Notes under the pieces: model-generated
What the model saw: the letters and a program-made list of their open reading frames with translations, nothing else
Told to the model about the DNA's origin: nothing
Database searches by the model: none
NCBI RefSeq assembly: GCF_003202155.1
Contig: NZ_QFLI01000003.1
Location: 520,265-584,264 of the forward strand
Reading direction: 5' to 3'
Length of the DNA: 64,000 bases
From: Marinifilum breve
Lineage (GTDB): Bacteria > Bacteroidota > Bacteroidia > Bacteroidales > Marinifilaceae
Made by a program: the position numbers and the translations under genes
Shown: positions 24,303 through 32,442 of the stretch, piece by piece
Layout of the letters: each line of letters begins with the position of its first letter
How positions within the stretch are numbered: the stretch's first letter is position 1

Positions 24303-25820
24303 GTGAATAAAATCAAAGATCTTACCTCAGGAAATATTTTTTCACAAATTGTAAAGCTGGCAATTCCAATTATCGCCACTTCGTTTGTGCAAATGGCCTA
24401 TAACATGACAGATATGGCCTGGCTGGGGCATGTTGGAAAGGAAACGGTTAGTGCAGTTGGAATGGCTCTTTATCTGGTTTGGTTTGGATCATCACTAATG
24501 TTCATTCCAAAAATTGGAGTGGAAGTGGGCATTTCACAATCCATCGGTCGAAACAGCATTGCCGATGCTCAATCTTTTGCTAAAAATGCATTCAGTTTAT
24601 CCTTACTGATTTCATCTGTATTTGCAATATTGGTTTGGCTTTTTGCACATCCAATTATCAGCACATTTAATATTGAAAGTGAATTTGTAAATCAAACCGC
24701 AGTTGATTATTTAAGGTTTGTTGCATTTGGTATGCCATTTACCTTTACCAACATCAGCATGTCGGGAATTTACAACGGAACTGGTAATACCCGAATTCCT
24801 TTTGTAGTGAATACAATTGGACTGATCATGAACATCATTCTCGATCCGATATTGATATTTGGTTGGGGTGATATTCCCGCAATGGGAGCAAAAGGTGCTG
24901 CAATTGCTACGGTAAGTTCGCAATTCCTGGTATTTGTGATCTTCATCTACAACCTGCACATTAGGCAAAACCCGCTAAATATTAAGCATTATCTGGGCAA
25001 GATTCAAAAGAAGTTCTTGCAACCAATTCTTAAGGTAGGTGGTCCTGTTGCCTTGCAATCGGTATGTTTTGCATTCCTTGCAATGTTGCTCGCTCGTGTT
25101 TTAAATGGCATTGCCGAAGGGAACGAAATTCCTTTTGCAGTTCAATCCATTGGTGCCCAAATTGAGGCTCTATCTTGGATGACAGCCTCAGGTTTTTCTA
25201 CTGCCTTGGGAACTTTTACCGGACAAAATTTCGGTGCGAAAAAATGGGATAGAATTCAAAAAGGTTTTTTTATTACCCTGGGAATTGCTGGTTTTATTGG
25301 TTTAATCAGCACTGTACTATTCCTGTTTGTTGGAGAATCTATATTTGGATTGTTCATGAAAAACAGTGAGCAAGGAGTTGTTCAATTGGGAATTGTTTAC
25401 CTTATCATTCTAAGTTTTTCTCAGGTATTCATGAGCATAGAAATTACAGTTACTGGTGCATTCAATGGAGTTGGTCGTGCCATTCCTCCTGCAATTGTAG
25501 GTATTATTGGTAATGTTTTACGCATTCCTTTTGCATTTCTGTTCAGTTATACCTTGTTAGATTTATTGCCATTATTTCAGGGCTGGATATCCTCTGAATA
25601 TGTACAGGTAACCGGAGTATGGTGGGGCGTTACTTTTTCAAGTATTTTAAAAGGCTGTGTACTTTTCGTTTGGTTTTTAATTCTGCTTCACAAGCATCCT
25701 GAAAATGATTATCCATTGCCATTTCAAAAGTTTTGGATTCGACTTTTACCAAGCAGATTACGTCAAACATCAATTGTAATTAACCCATTGAAAGATGAAA
25801 AAATTAAAAAGAGAGCTTAA
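24303..25820 (+). CDS. MATE family efflux transporter (first of two)
   Basis: 505 residues, twelve helices in two homologous halves. The start appears to be GTG at 24303 (MNKIKDLTSGNIFSQIVKLA), with no better ATG upstream. Motifs include MAYNMTDMAWLGHVG with the MATE-type Asp and, in the second half, SIGAQIEALSWMTASGFSTA and GQNFGAKKWD. It probably exports cationic or aromatic compounds using Na+ or H+. It overlaps mnmD by 26 bp, an unusual pairing. It differs from the second MATE gene at 52985, which has another leader. Confidence 0.85.
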   Translation: MNKIKDLTSGNIFSQIVKLAIPIIATSFVQMAYNMTDMAWLGHVGKETVSAVGMALYLVWFGSSLMFIPKIGVEVGISQSIGRNSIADAQSFAKNAFSLSLLISSVFAILVWLFAHPIISTFNIESEFVNQTAVDYLRFVAFGMPFTFTNISMSGIYNGTGNTRIPFVVNTIGLIMNIILDPILIFGWGDIPAMGAKGAAIATVSSQFLVFVIFIYNLHIRQNPLNIKHYLGKIQKKFLQPILKVGGPVALQSVCFAFLAMLLARVLNGIAEGNEIPFAVQSIGAQIEALSWMTASGFSTALGTFTGQNFGAKKWDRIQKGFFITLGIAGFIGLISTVLFLFVGESIFGLFMKNSEQGVVQLGIVYLIILSFSQVFMSIEITVTGAFNGVGRAIPPAIVGIIGNVLRIPFAFLFSYTLLDLLPLFQGWISSEYVQVTGVWWGVTFSSILKGCVLFVWFLILLHKHPENDYPLPFQKFWIRLLPSRLRQTSIVINPLKDEKIKKRA

Positions 25821-26499
25821 GGTAACTGAGGATGGTTCTCATACATTCTATATGCCCGATTTAGATGAGCATTATCACTCTACTCATGGGGCTATGCAGG
25901 AATCGATGCATATTTTTCTGAATGCAGGTTTTCATTTCTCTCAGCAAGATCCATTGCACATTCTGGAAATTGGTTTTGGAACAGGATTAAATTGTTTTCT
26001 AACGGTTAAGGAAGCAGAAAAGCTTAACAGAAAGGTGATTTACCACTCCATTGAACTTTATCCCTTGGAAAAAGAATTGGTGAAGGATTTGAATTATGCT
26101 GATCCATCTGATGAAGCATCTTGTGAAATGTTTCAAAAACTGCATTCCTGTAATTGGAATACCGATGTGAAAATCAATGAAAATTTTACATTGCGCAAAC
26201 TGCAAGGAGATTTAATTGAATACAAGTTCTCATCAAAATATGACCTGATTTATTTCGATGCCTTTGCTCCTGATGTTCAACCGGATTTATGGAGTCAGGA
26301 CATTTTTGAAAAAATCTATCATGCATCCAATTCAGAGGCCATATTGACGACCTATTGTACCAAGGGTATTGTAAAGAGAGCCTTACGTGCTGCCGGTTTT
26401 CAGGTAAAAAGACTTCCTGGACCTCCAGGTAAAAGACAAATGTTACGTGCCACTCGCATAGATGATTTTGATTCGACAAAAACCAACATACAACTGTAA
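25795..26499 (+). CDS. mnmD: tRNA 5-(aminomethyl)-2-thiouridine methyltransferase MnmD
   Basis: 234 residues, a stand-alone version of the methyltransferase half of MnmC. The SAM site is HILEIGFGTGLNCFLT; the acidic catalytic segment YDLIYFDAFAPDVQPDLW is diagnostic (DAFAPxxxPxLW), and the end shows RLPGPPGKRQMLRATR. It adds the final methyl of mnm5s2U34 in tRNAs. The FAD-dependent oxidase half of MnmC is absent, which is normal in Bacteroidetes and Firmicutes-type pathways where nm5U comes directly from MnmEG. It overlaps the MATE gene by 26 bp. Confidence 0.9.
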   Translation: MKKLKRELKVTEDGSHTFYMPDLDEHYHSTHGAMQESMHIFLNAGFHFSQQDPLHILEIGFGTGLNCFLTVKEAEKLNRKVIYHSIELYPLEKELVKDLNYADPSDEASCEMFQKLHSCNWNTDVKINENFTLRKLQGDLIEYKFSSKYDLIYFDAFAPDVQPDLWSQDIFEKIYHASNSEAILTTYCTKGIVKRALRAAGFQVKRLPGPPGKRQMLRATRIDDFDSTKTNIQL

Positions 26500-26615
26500 A
26501 AAAAACTTAAATTCTTGTGCAGTTTCGCATATGTGAAGGAAAAGCCTTACCTTAGTCGATCTTTATGATCATACTAATCATAAATCAAAAAGAAAATAAC
26601 AAATAATTAGATAAA

Positions 26616-27218
26616 ATGAAGTACACAGAAGAACAAGATAAGGTATCTTATTGCCTTGGATTAAGCATCGCTAGTAACTTAATTACATCAGGAGTAAAAA
26701 CCATTAGCACTGAGCCATTCATGGAAGCTCTTGATGCTGCATTCAATGGTAAAATGCCAGAACTTTCTCCAGATGAAGCAAATAAAATCTTACAGGAATT
26801 CTTCACCAAAGTTCAGGAAGAGCAAGCTGGTGCAGCAATCGAAGCTGGAAAAAAATTCTTGGAAGAAAACGCTAAAAAAGAAGGTGTTGTTTCTCTAGAA
26901 AGCGGTCTTCAGTATGAAATCATTACAGAAGGTAATGGTGAATTACCAAAAGGTACTGATAGCGTAAAGTGTCACTACCACGGTACTTTAATTGACGGAA
27001 CAGTTTTCGATAGCTCTGTTAACAGAGGTGAGCCTGCTACATTCCCTGTGAATGGTGTAATTGCTGGATGGGTTGAAGCTCTTCAATTAATGCCTGTTGG
27101 ATCGAAATGGAAATTATATGTTCCTTCTGATTTGGCTTACGGTGCTCAAGGTGCTGGTAACCTAATCGGTCCTCACACAACTCTTATTTTTGAAGTTGAG
27201 TTATTAGAAATCGTATAA
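26616..27218 (+). CDS. FKBP-type peptidyl-prolyl isomerase, cytosolic (FklB-like)
   Basis: 200 residues without a signal peptide. The N-terminal ~95 residues are an FKBP_N dimerisation domain (VSYCLGLSIASNLI; KKFLEENAKKEGVVSLESGLQ), followed by the FKBP core: DSVKCHYHGTLIDGTVFDSS, FPVNGVIAGWVEALQLMPVG, YVPSDLAYGAQGAG and FEVELLEIV. The active-site aromatic and Asp residues are present. Catalyses cis-trans prolyl isomerisation and probably acts as a chaperone. The next gene encodes a lipoprotein version of the same protein 24 bp downstream, evidently a tandem duplication. Confidence 0.92.
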   Translation: MKYTEEQDKVSYCLGLSIASNLITSGVKTISTEPFMEALDAAFNGKMPELSPDEANKILQEFFTKVQEEQAGAAIEAGKKFLEENAKKEGVVSLESGLQYEIITEGNGELPKGTDSVKCHYHGTLIDGTVFDSSVNRGEPATFPVNGVIAGWVEALQLMPVGSKWKLYVPSDLAYGAQGAGNLIGPHTTLIFEVELLEIV

Positions 27219-27242
27219 TAATTAACCAAAATACAACGCAAA

Positions 27243-27947
27243 ATGAAACTAAAAGCATTGTCTCTTGCACTTGGATTAGGTGCTATGACCCTTGTTTCTT
27301 GTAACCAAAACGGAAATAAGGATGTTGCCTTAAATAATCAAATTGATTCTGTTAGTTACGCTATAGGTGTTAACTTCGGAACAAACCTAAAGAAAAGTAA
27401 CATCACTGAATTTAACGAAGCAGCTATTCTTGCTGGTATTTATGACGTGATTGATGAAGATTCTTTGAAAATTGAATTGCGTGAAAGTGGATCTGTAATC
27501 AATAATTACATGAGAAATCTTCAAGCAAAAATCGGTGAAGAAAATATTGCTAAAGGCGAAAAATTCTTATCTGAGAATGCGAAAAAAGAAGGTGTTGTTA
27601 CTACTGCAAGTGGTCTACAATACAGAGTAATTACTGAAGGTACTGGTGAAAAACCAGCAGCTACTGATCAGGTAAAAGTTCACTACCGTGGAACAACTAT
27701 CGATGGTAAAGAGTTTGATTCTTCTTTCAAAAGAAATGAACCTGCAACTTTTGCTGCTAACCGTGTGATTAAAGGTTGGACTGAAGCACTTCAGTTAATG
27801 CCTGTTGGCTCTAAATACGAATTGTTCATTCCTGCTAAATTGGCTTATGGTCCTCGTGGTGCAGGTGGTGATATAGGTCCAAACGAAACTTTGATTTTCG
27901 AAGTGGAGCTTTTGGAAATTGTAAAGCCAACAGAACCTAAAAAATAA
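27243..27947 (+). CDS. FKBP-type peptidyl-prolyl isomerase lipoprotein (Mip-like)
   Basis: 234 residues. Lipoprotein signal LGLGAMTLVSCNQNGN with lipobox Cys at residue 20, so it acts in the periplasm or on a membrane surface. An N-terminal dimerisation domain (VSYAIGVNFGTNL) and linker KFLSENAKKEGVV match the upstream paralogue nearly word for word, and the FKBP core reads DQVKVHYRGTTIDGKEFDSS, FAANRVIKGWTEALQLMPVG and FIPAKLAYGPRGAG. Likely folds exported proteins. Ends in a strong terminator. Confidence 0.92.
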   Translation: MKLKALSLALGLGAMTLVSCNQNGNKDVALNNQIDSVSYAIGVNFGTNLKKSNITEFNEAAILAGIYDVIDEDSLKIELRESGSVINNYMRNLQAKIGEENIAKGEKFLSENAKKEGVVTTASGLQYRVITEGTGEKPAATDQVKVHYRGTTIDGKEFDSSFKRNEPATFAANRVIKGWTEALQLMPVGSKYELFIPAKLAYGPRGAGGDIGPNETLIFEVELLEIVKPTEPKK

Positions 27948-27985
27948 TTGACCTGTAAAAGTTTCAGGACGATATATTAAAAACA

Positions 27986-28020
27986 GAGCCCCTTTTGATG
28001 AAAATCGAAAGGGGTTTTTT
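27986..28020 (+). terminator. Terminator after the FKBP pair
   Basis: 7-bp stem CCCCTTT/AAAGGGG with a 12-nt loop and six T (27989-28020). Confidence 0.85.
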
Positions 28021-28114
28021 GCCCTATCAACTATTTCTAGAAAAACTTGAGTTACATTTCCACTAGTGAATTCATATCTCAGGTTGACAATTTTTTAAGC
28101 CCATATCTTTTTTT

Positions 28115-28132
28115 TAGATTTGCATACTTTTG
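28115..28132 (+). promoter_or_regulatory. Two adjacent -7 boxes before the cyclophilin gene
   Basis: TAGATTTG (28115) and TACTTTTG (28125) both fit TAnnTTTG, ten bases apart, about 92-110 bp before the ATG at 28224. A TTGACA lies at 28084. Which box is used is uncertain. Confidence 0.5.
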
Positions 28133-28223
28133 CAACTACCAAGACGATGTTGTAAATTTAAAATCTTGTTTTCACCTTTTGAAAACTAATAAAACTGTAT
28201 AATAACCAATAAAATAAATAGTC

Positions 28224-28658
28224 ATGTACGCTGAAATTCATACCGAAAAAGGAGTGATGAAAGTAGAATTCTACGAAAAAGACGCTCCAAAAACTGTTGA
28301 AAATTTTGTAAACCTATCGGAATCCGGATTTTACGACGGACTAAATTTCCACCGTGTAATTCCTAGCTTTGTTATTCAAGGTGGTTGCCCAGATGGAACT
28401 GGTGCTGGCGGACCAGGTTATTCAATAGACTGTGAGTTGGATGGAGAGAACCAATATCACGACAGAGGAGTTCTTTCTATGGCACATGCTGGTAGAAACA
28501 CAGGTGGATCACAATTTTTCATTTGCCACAACCGCGATAACACTTCTCACCTGGACAGAAACCATACTTGTTTCGGTAAAGTTGTTGAAGGTCTTGATGT
28601 AATTGATGACATCCGTGCTGGCGACAAAATCGAAAAAGTTGTAATCATTAAAGAGTAA
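28224..28658 (+). CDS. Cyclophilin-type peptidyl-prolyl isomerase
   Basis: 144 residues, cytosolic, the short bacterial PpiB type. Motifs: DAPKTVENFVNLSESGFYDG, FHRVIPSFVIQGG (catalytic Arg and hydrophobic pocket), HAGRNTGGSQFFICH and HTCFGKVVEGLDVI. It has no signal sequence. It lies after the two FKBP genes and 24 bp before a DUF3127 gene on the same strand, and the two are probably co-transcribed from the boxes at 28115-28132. Confidence 0.93.
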   Translation: MYAEIHTEKGVMKVEFYEKDAPKTVENFVNLSESGFYDGLNFHRVIPSFVIQGGCPDGTGAGGPGYSIDCELDGENQYHDRGVLSMAHAGRNTGGSQFFICHNRDNTSHLDRNHTCFGKVVEGLDVIDDIRAGDKIEKVVIIKE

Positions 28659-28682
28659 TTCCTAAAAGATAATTAGATACAG

Positions 28683-29054
28683 ATGAATTTTGAAATCAAC
28701 GGAAAAGTAATCGTTAAAGATGATACTCAGCAAATTAGCGATCGCTTTAAAAAAAGAGAGTTTGTAATTGAAGTAGAGAATGAAAGAAATTCAGAATGGA
28801 ATGATTTCATTAAATTCCAATTGACTCAAGACAGATGTGACCTTTTGGAACCAATTTCATTGAATGAAGAAATTAAAGTTTCTTTTAACATTCGCGGTCG
28901 CAAATGGGAAAAAGATGGAAGAGTAAACTACTTCTCTAATTTGGAAGCTTGGAGAATTGAAAAAGTACAAGCTGAAGCAGCAATTCCTGAAATGCCAGAA
29001 TTTACTGCAGATGATGTACCACCTGCTCCAGAAGAGGACGATCTTCCTTTTTAA
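28683..29054 (+). CDS. DUF3127 protein with SSB-like acidic tail
   Basis: 123 residues. The N-terminal ~95 residues fit an OB-fold-like DUF3127 (GKVIVKDDTQQISDRFKKRE, FNIRGRKWEKDGRVNYFSNL). A Pro/Ala-rich linker leads to a very acidic end whose last residues are EEDDLPF. This closely parallels the DDDIPF tail by which SSB proteins recruit replication and repair partners. The family function is not known to me; binding of single-stranded nucleic acid is suggested by fold and tail, an inference. Ends in a terminator. Confidence 0.82.
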   Translation: MNFEINGKVIVKDDTQQISDRFKKREFVIEVENERNSEWNDFIKFQLTQDRCDLLEPISLNEEIKVSFNIRGRKWEKDGRVNYFSNLEAWRIEKVQAEAAIPEMPEFTADDVPPAPEEDDLPF

Positions 29055-29066
29055 TTGAAAATATAC

Positions 29067-29097
29067 AAACCCATTCCAAGCGGAGTGGGTTTTTTTA
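29067..29097 (+). terminator. Terminator after DUF3127 gene
   Basis: Stem AACCCATTCC/GGAGTGGGTT (one T-G pair) with AAGC loop and a seven-T tail. Confidence 0.8.
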
Positions 29098-29203
29098 TTG
29101 TCATTGCATCTGCAGTTGTATAAAAAAACTGCCCTTCGAATGAAGAGCAGCTTATCGTCAAAAAAATTATTGAAATACCGGTTGGCACCGGCTGTGTTTG
29201 AAC

Positions 29204-29629
29204 TTACCTATATTGAATAAACTTATTCACAATTCTATCGAAGGCTGCCAAAGAAGCCATGGCTACTACAACAATATAAACAATTACAGGAATCTTCGAC
29301 AAGCTAACAAAAACGCCATTTAATAATTGATTAATAGGTGTTAAGAATAATTTATCCAGTTGCGCAAAAAATGGATGCTCTAAACCGCTAACCAAGGTTC
29401 TTACATCGGTTCCAAGCAATATTATTGCTAGTACTACTATTAAGCCAATAATTCCTAGCCATTGCTTTCTTGACCTTGTTTGTTTTACTTCAATTGGTTT
29501 TGCCAACCAATCTTGCATCACATCATCCATTACCTTGTTGGTAAACCTATCTGATGGTTCTTCCAACTCCACATCTTTCATCAAATCTTTAATGAATTCG
29601 TCTTTATAGATATCTTCTTGCTTGTTCAT
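29204..29629 (-). CDS. Membrane protein paired with ECF sigma factor, probable anti-sigma or regulator
   Basis: 141 residues. The acidic N-terminal ~55 residues (YKDEFIKDLMKDVELEEPSD) are cytosolic; hydrophobic segments lie at about 58-75 and 112-130, perhaps with an amphipathic stretch between. It is 20 bp downstream of the ECF sigma gene on the same strand. No zinc-binding anti-sigma motif (HxxxCxxC) is visible, so its role as a sigma regulator rests on position, membrane anchoring and the common sigma/anti-sigma layout. Confidence 0.6.
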   Translation of the reverse strand: MNKQEDIYKDEFIKDLMKDVELEEPSDRFTNKVMDDVMQDWLAKPIEVKQTRSRKQWLGIIGLIVVLAIILLGTDVRTLVSGLEHPFFAQLDKLFLTPINQLLNGVFVSLSKIPVIVYIVVVAMASLAAFDRIVNKFIQYR

Positions 29630-29649
29630 GGTTTTCTATTTTTAGAAAT

Positions 29650-30225
29650 CTATAATATTGTTTTTAGCTCTCCGTGTAAAATTGTTTCCAGTTGGGAATA
29701 CAATTTTTTTCGTGCACGATGCAGCTTTACTTTCACATTTGACTGGCTTAATCCGGTAACTTCACAAACTTCGTCTACCGAATTTTCTTCCAGATAAAAT
29801 AGAGTTAATAACGTCCTGTCTTCAGCATTCATCTGTTGCAATGCCTTCGTTAAGTAATTTTTTCTTTCATCCGAACGAAGCTCTTGCAATGTCGATTGAG
29901 TCGATTTTATATTTACAGATGCCGAATAATCTTCATCAATAGAGCTTACATCAAGCTTTTTTTTTCTCAATCGAGATATTGCTGTATTGTAGATGATTCT
30001 ATACACCCAAGTTGAAAATTTAGCATCTCCTTTATAGGTATCCAATGCTTGATAAGCCTTCAAGAAAGCATCTTGAGCAACCTCTTCGGCATCTTCACGA
30101 TTTCCCATTAACTGCAAAGCTACATTAAAAGCCATTTTCTTGTATTTATCAACAAGAACAGCATATGCACCAGGATCTCCTTCCTTTATTTTCGCAATAT
30201 AATAGCTATCTCTTTTTAATGCCAT
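29650..30225 (-). CDS. ECF-type RNA polymerase sigma factor (sigma-70 family)
   Basis: 191 residues. Region 2 is clear: VDKYKKMAFNVALQLMGNRE, DAEEVAQDAFLKAYQALDTY and KFSTWVYRIIYNTAISRLRK; region 4 reads LLTLFYLEENSVDEVCEVTG and SQSNVKVKLHRARKKL (HTH). No region 3 or 1, the ECF layout. It lies 20 bp upstream of a membrane gene and diverges from a DUF6249 gene. The 364-bp region between contains two ECF-type promoters with the same -35 and spacer, one reading toward this gene, so positive autoregulation is likely. Confidence 0.92.
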   Translation of the reverse strand: MALKRDSYYIAKIKEGDPGAYAVLVDKYKKMAFNVALQLMGNREDAEEVAQDAFLKAYQALDTYKGDAKFSTWVYRIIYNTAISRLRKKKLDVSSIDEDYSASVNIKSTQSTLQELRSDERKNYLTKALQQMNAEDRTLLTLFYLEENSVDEVCEVTGLSQSNVKVKLHRARKKLYSQLETILHGELKTIL

Positions 30226-30341
30226 ATAAAATCAAACTTTCAACTCTCAACAAAATCTCATCAATTAAAAAGACAATTCTTTATTGAAAAATGTTGCTTC
30301 AAAATCAAAATTTAAACTTTTATTGAATCATCTGTAACTTA

Positions 30342-30368
30342 GACGCACAAGTATTCGGTTCGGTTACA
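30342..30368 (-). promoter_or_regulatory. ECF-type promoter for the sigma gene (TGTAAC N17 CGTC)
   Basis: Minus strand TGTAAC (30368-30363), 17-nt spacer, CGTCTA (30345-30340), 117 bp before the sigma start. It matches the divergent element at 30479-30505 in both boxes and spacer length. Confidence 0.7.
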
Positions 30369-30478
30369 GGCTATAGAAAATAAGTTCAACATTTCTTTTT
30401 TTTAACTCAATACATGCAATTTAAGGCAATGATTTCCATATAAATAATTTATCACGTTAAAACTTTCTTAAAATTTTT

Positions 30479-30505
30479 TGTAACCGATTTAAAAAAGGTT
30501 GCGTC
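30479..30505 (+). promoter_or_regulatory. ECF-type promoter for the DUF6249 gene (TGTAAC N17 CGTC)
   Basis: TGTAAC (30479-30484), 17-nt spacer, CGTCAT (30502-30507), 85 bp before the ATG at 30590. Both promoters share TGTAACCGA at the -35 side. Confidence 0.7.
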
Positions 30506-30589
30506 ATAAAGTTGAAAGCAAAAATCAATAAGCGATTTTAGTTTTGAAATAATAAATAAAATTGAAGTTTAACCTTAAAATCACATAAT

Positions 30590-30925
30590 ATGGAATGGAC
30601 AGGTATTGTAGCAATTATTTCTTTCTTTTCATTTATCCCAATAATTATTTTCTTGGTACACAGACATAAAGAAAGAAAAGCATTAATCGAAAAAGGTATG
30701 GATATTAGTTTATTACAAGGAGAAAAAAAGTGTAGCACACTTGAAAGTTTAAAGTATGGCATTTTATTAATTGGATTGGCAGCAGGAATCCTAATTGGTA
30801 ACATTCTGGATGCCTACACAAGATTAAACGAAGAAGTTGCTTACTTTTCAATGATCTTCTTATTTGGTGGATTGGCTCTGTTAATTTTTTACAGCATTGC
30901 CAAAAAGCAACAAGAAACTGAATAG
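30590..30925 (+). CDS. DUF6249-like small membrane protein
   Basis: 111 residues with three hydrophobic segments at about 3-22, 54-72 and 82-100. A charged loop RHKERKALIEKGMDISLLQG follows the first helix, and the ALIEKGMD-type sequence is typical of DUF6249-like proteins. Its promoter carries the same ECF boxes as the divergent sigma gene, so it is a likely member of that sigma regulon, perhaps an envelope-stress component. Biochemical function unknown. Confidence 0.7.
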   Translation: MEWTGIVAIISFFSFIPIIIFLVHRHKERKALIEKGMDISLLQGEKKCSTLESLKYGILLIGLAAGILIGNILDAYTRLNEEVAYFSMIFLFGGLALLIFYSIAKKQQETE

Positions 30926-30945
30926 TTTGAATAATTTACCCCAAA

Positions 30946-30981
30946 CAAAAAATGCGCTTCGAATTGAAGCGCATTTTTTTA
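30946..30981. terminator. Bidirectional terminator
   Basis: Perfect 10-bp stem AATGCGCTTC/GAAGCGCATT, loop GAATT, A-run before, T-run after; serves the convergent DUF6249 and peptidase genes. Confidence 0.92.
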
Positions 30982-30998
30982 TATCAAAACATTACCTA

Positions 30999-32282
30999 CT
31001 ATTTACCTATATGAAATAGAATCACCTTTTCGGCTGCTCTTTCACAAACAGGGCAAAAGTGTTTCTCATTGTTCGATTTCATTTTACAATCCTGAACTGG
31101 AGAGTAAATCCCTTTTGCCATATAGCCTCCTCCTTCAAACACTCCTAATGTTTTTTCATATTCAGATGTTCGTGGTGTTGGTACTGGAGTTGACTCATCC
31201 AACATGTCTTTCCATTTCGAGTCAAAATCAACCATAGTTGTAATGTTTGGTTCCCATGGCTCAACCTCCAGATTGTAAAAGCCATCGTAAGCCACTGTTG
31301 AATTGTAATACTCATCTCCAAGGCCAACAAATCCATGTCCAAATTCATGACTTGACACTTCATAGCTTAGCTGGTGATCAGCCGAACAACTTGAATAATA
31401 GTTGTAAAAACCACCTCCTCCATAACGATCGGTATTAATCAACACAAAAATCTGATCGTAAGGTACATTTGCACTAATATCGTGCAATGCTTTAATATCA
31501 AACGTCGTTAAGTATCGAGGTACATCGAAGGTGTAAAATGTAGTATTTACGGCCGTATTCTTATAAATATTCTCTCCTGGAACATCAGTTCCTGATTCTT
31601 CCGATGCAGATTCCAAGGCATAAATATTGAAGTTTTCTGCATACTTATCAAAGGGAGGAACATCCAACAGATAACCTGTAACTCTTTTTACATCTGCTCT
31701 AAATTTTTCCATTTCTTCAGGTGTATACCCTTCTGCAATAAAAGCGATATCCACACTTTTATCAGAACTCCCTTTACCCATAAGTTTGGTATAAGGAACT
31801 GCCATTGGCTTTTCTCTGCCAATGAAATAATTCGTAGGATCAATTGTATATTCCCAAATTTGCTCCATGCTTCCATCCCATTTTCTTGATTCTAACACAA
31901 ATCGAGCTTTATTTTTGGGATACGGCATCACATTTACCTGATAGAATGCTTTCTTCAATTCCTTAGCCTCAGCAGTTGTTTGCCACTCCTGAAACAGAGA
32001 ATTAAAACCTTTAGAATAAATCAATTCTCCCGATTCAACATCATACAATTTGAATGCAAAAGTTCCATATCCAAATTTATCCACAAGATTTACTGTACTT
32101 CCTCCCCAGTGAGGTTCCTCTTTTAACTCCTTTAAAAATACGGTTTGAGATTTTGCATCACCTCCCATCAAATAGTCAATTCGAAGGGTTTTATTTTCGA
32201 AGTATTTTTCAAATTTATTTTGTGCATTGCAAAAAGTACTTAGTGCAATAAACATCAAAATTAGTAATGGTTTTAGGTTCAT
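30999..32282 (-). CDS. M64 family (IgA-protease-like) zinc metallopeptidase, secreted
   Basis: 427 residues with signal peptide (LLILMFIALSTFCNAQ, cleavage after CNA). The zinc site is SSHEFGHGFVGLGDEYY: HExxH-like HEFGH with the third ligand a little downstream (Asp in GDEYY), the M64 signature. An N-terminal ~130-residue beta-rich M64 domain precedes it (IDYLMGGDAKSQTVF). A C-terminal pair CKM...CPVC may form a disulfide. Secreted or periplasmic; natural substrate unknown, despite the family name. Confidence 0.88.
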   Translation of the reverse strand: MNLKPLLILMFIALSTFCNAQNKFEKYFENKTLRIDYLMGGDAKSQTVFLKELKEEPHWGGSTVNLVDKFGYGTFAFKLYDVESGELIYSKGFNSLFQEWQTTAEAKELKKAFYQVNVMPYPKNKARFVLESRKWDGSMEQIWEYTIDPTNYFIGREKPMAVPYTKLMGKGSSDKSVDIAFIAEGYTPEEMEKFRADVKRVTGYLLDVPPFDKYAENFNIYALESASEESGTDVPGENIYKNTAVNTTFYTFDVPRYLTTFDIKALHDISANVPYDQIFVLINTDRYGGGGFYNYYSSCSADHQLSYEVSSHEFGHGFVGLGDEYYNSTVAYDGFYNLEVEPWEPNITTMVDFDSKWKDMLDESTPVPTPRTSEYEKTLGVFEGGGYMAKGIYSPVQDCKMKSNNEKHFCPVCERAAEKVILFHIGK

Positions 32283-32442
32283 TTTACGATTGTTTAAGTT
32301 GAAGTGATAAAAGTACGAATAATTAAGGATGAGAATTAACCATTAATTACAAGATTTTTGATAATAAAAGATTCACATTTTTCTTTTCCTAATCGAAATA
32401 GATATCTTAGATTTTTAATTCACACACAAATTTAATTCGACC

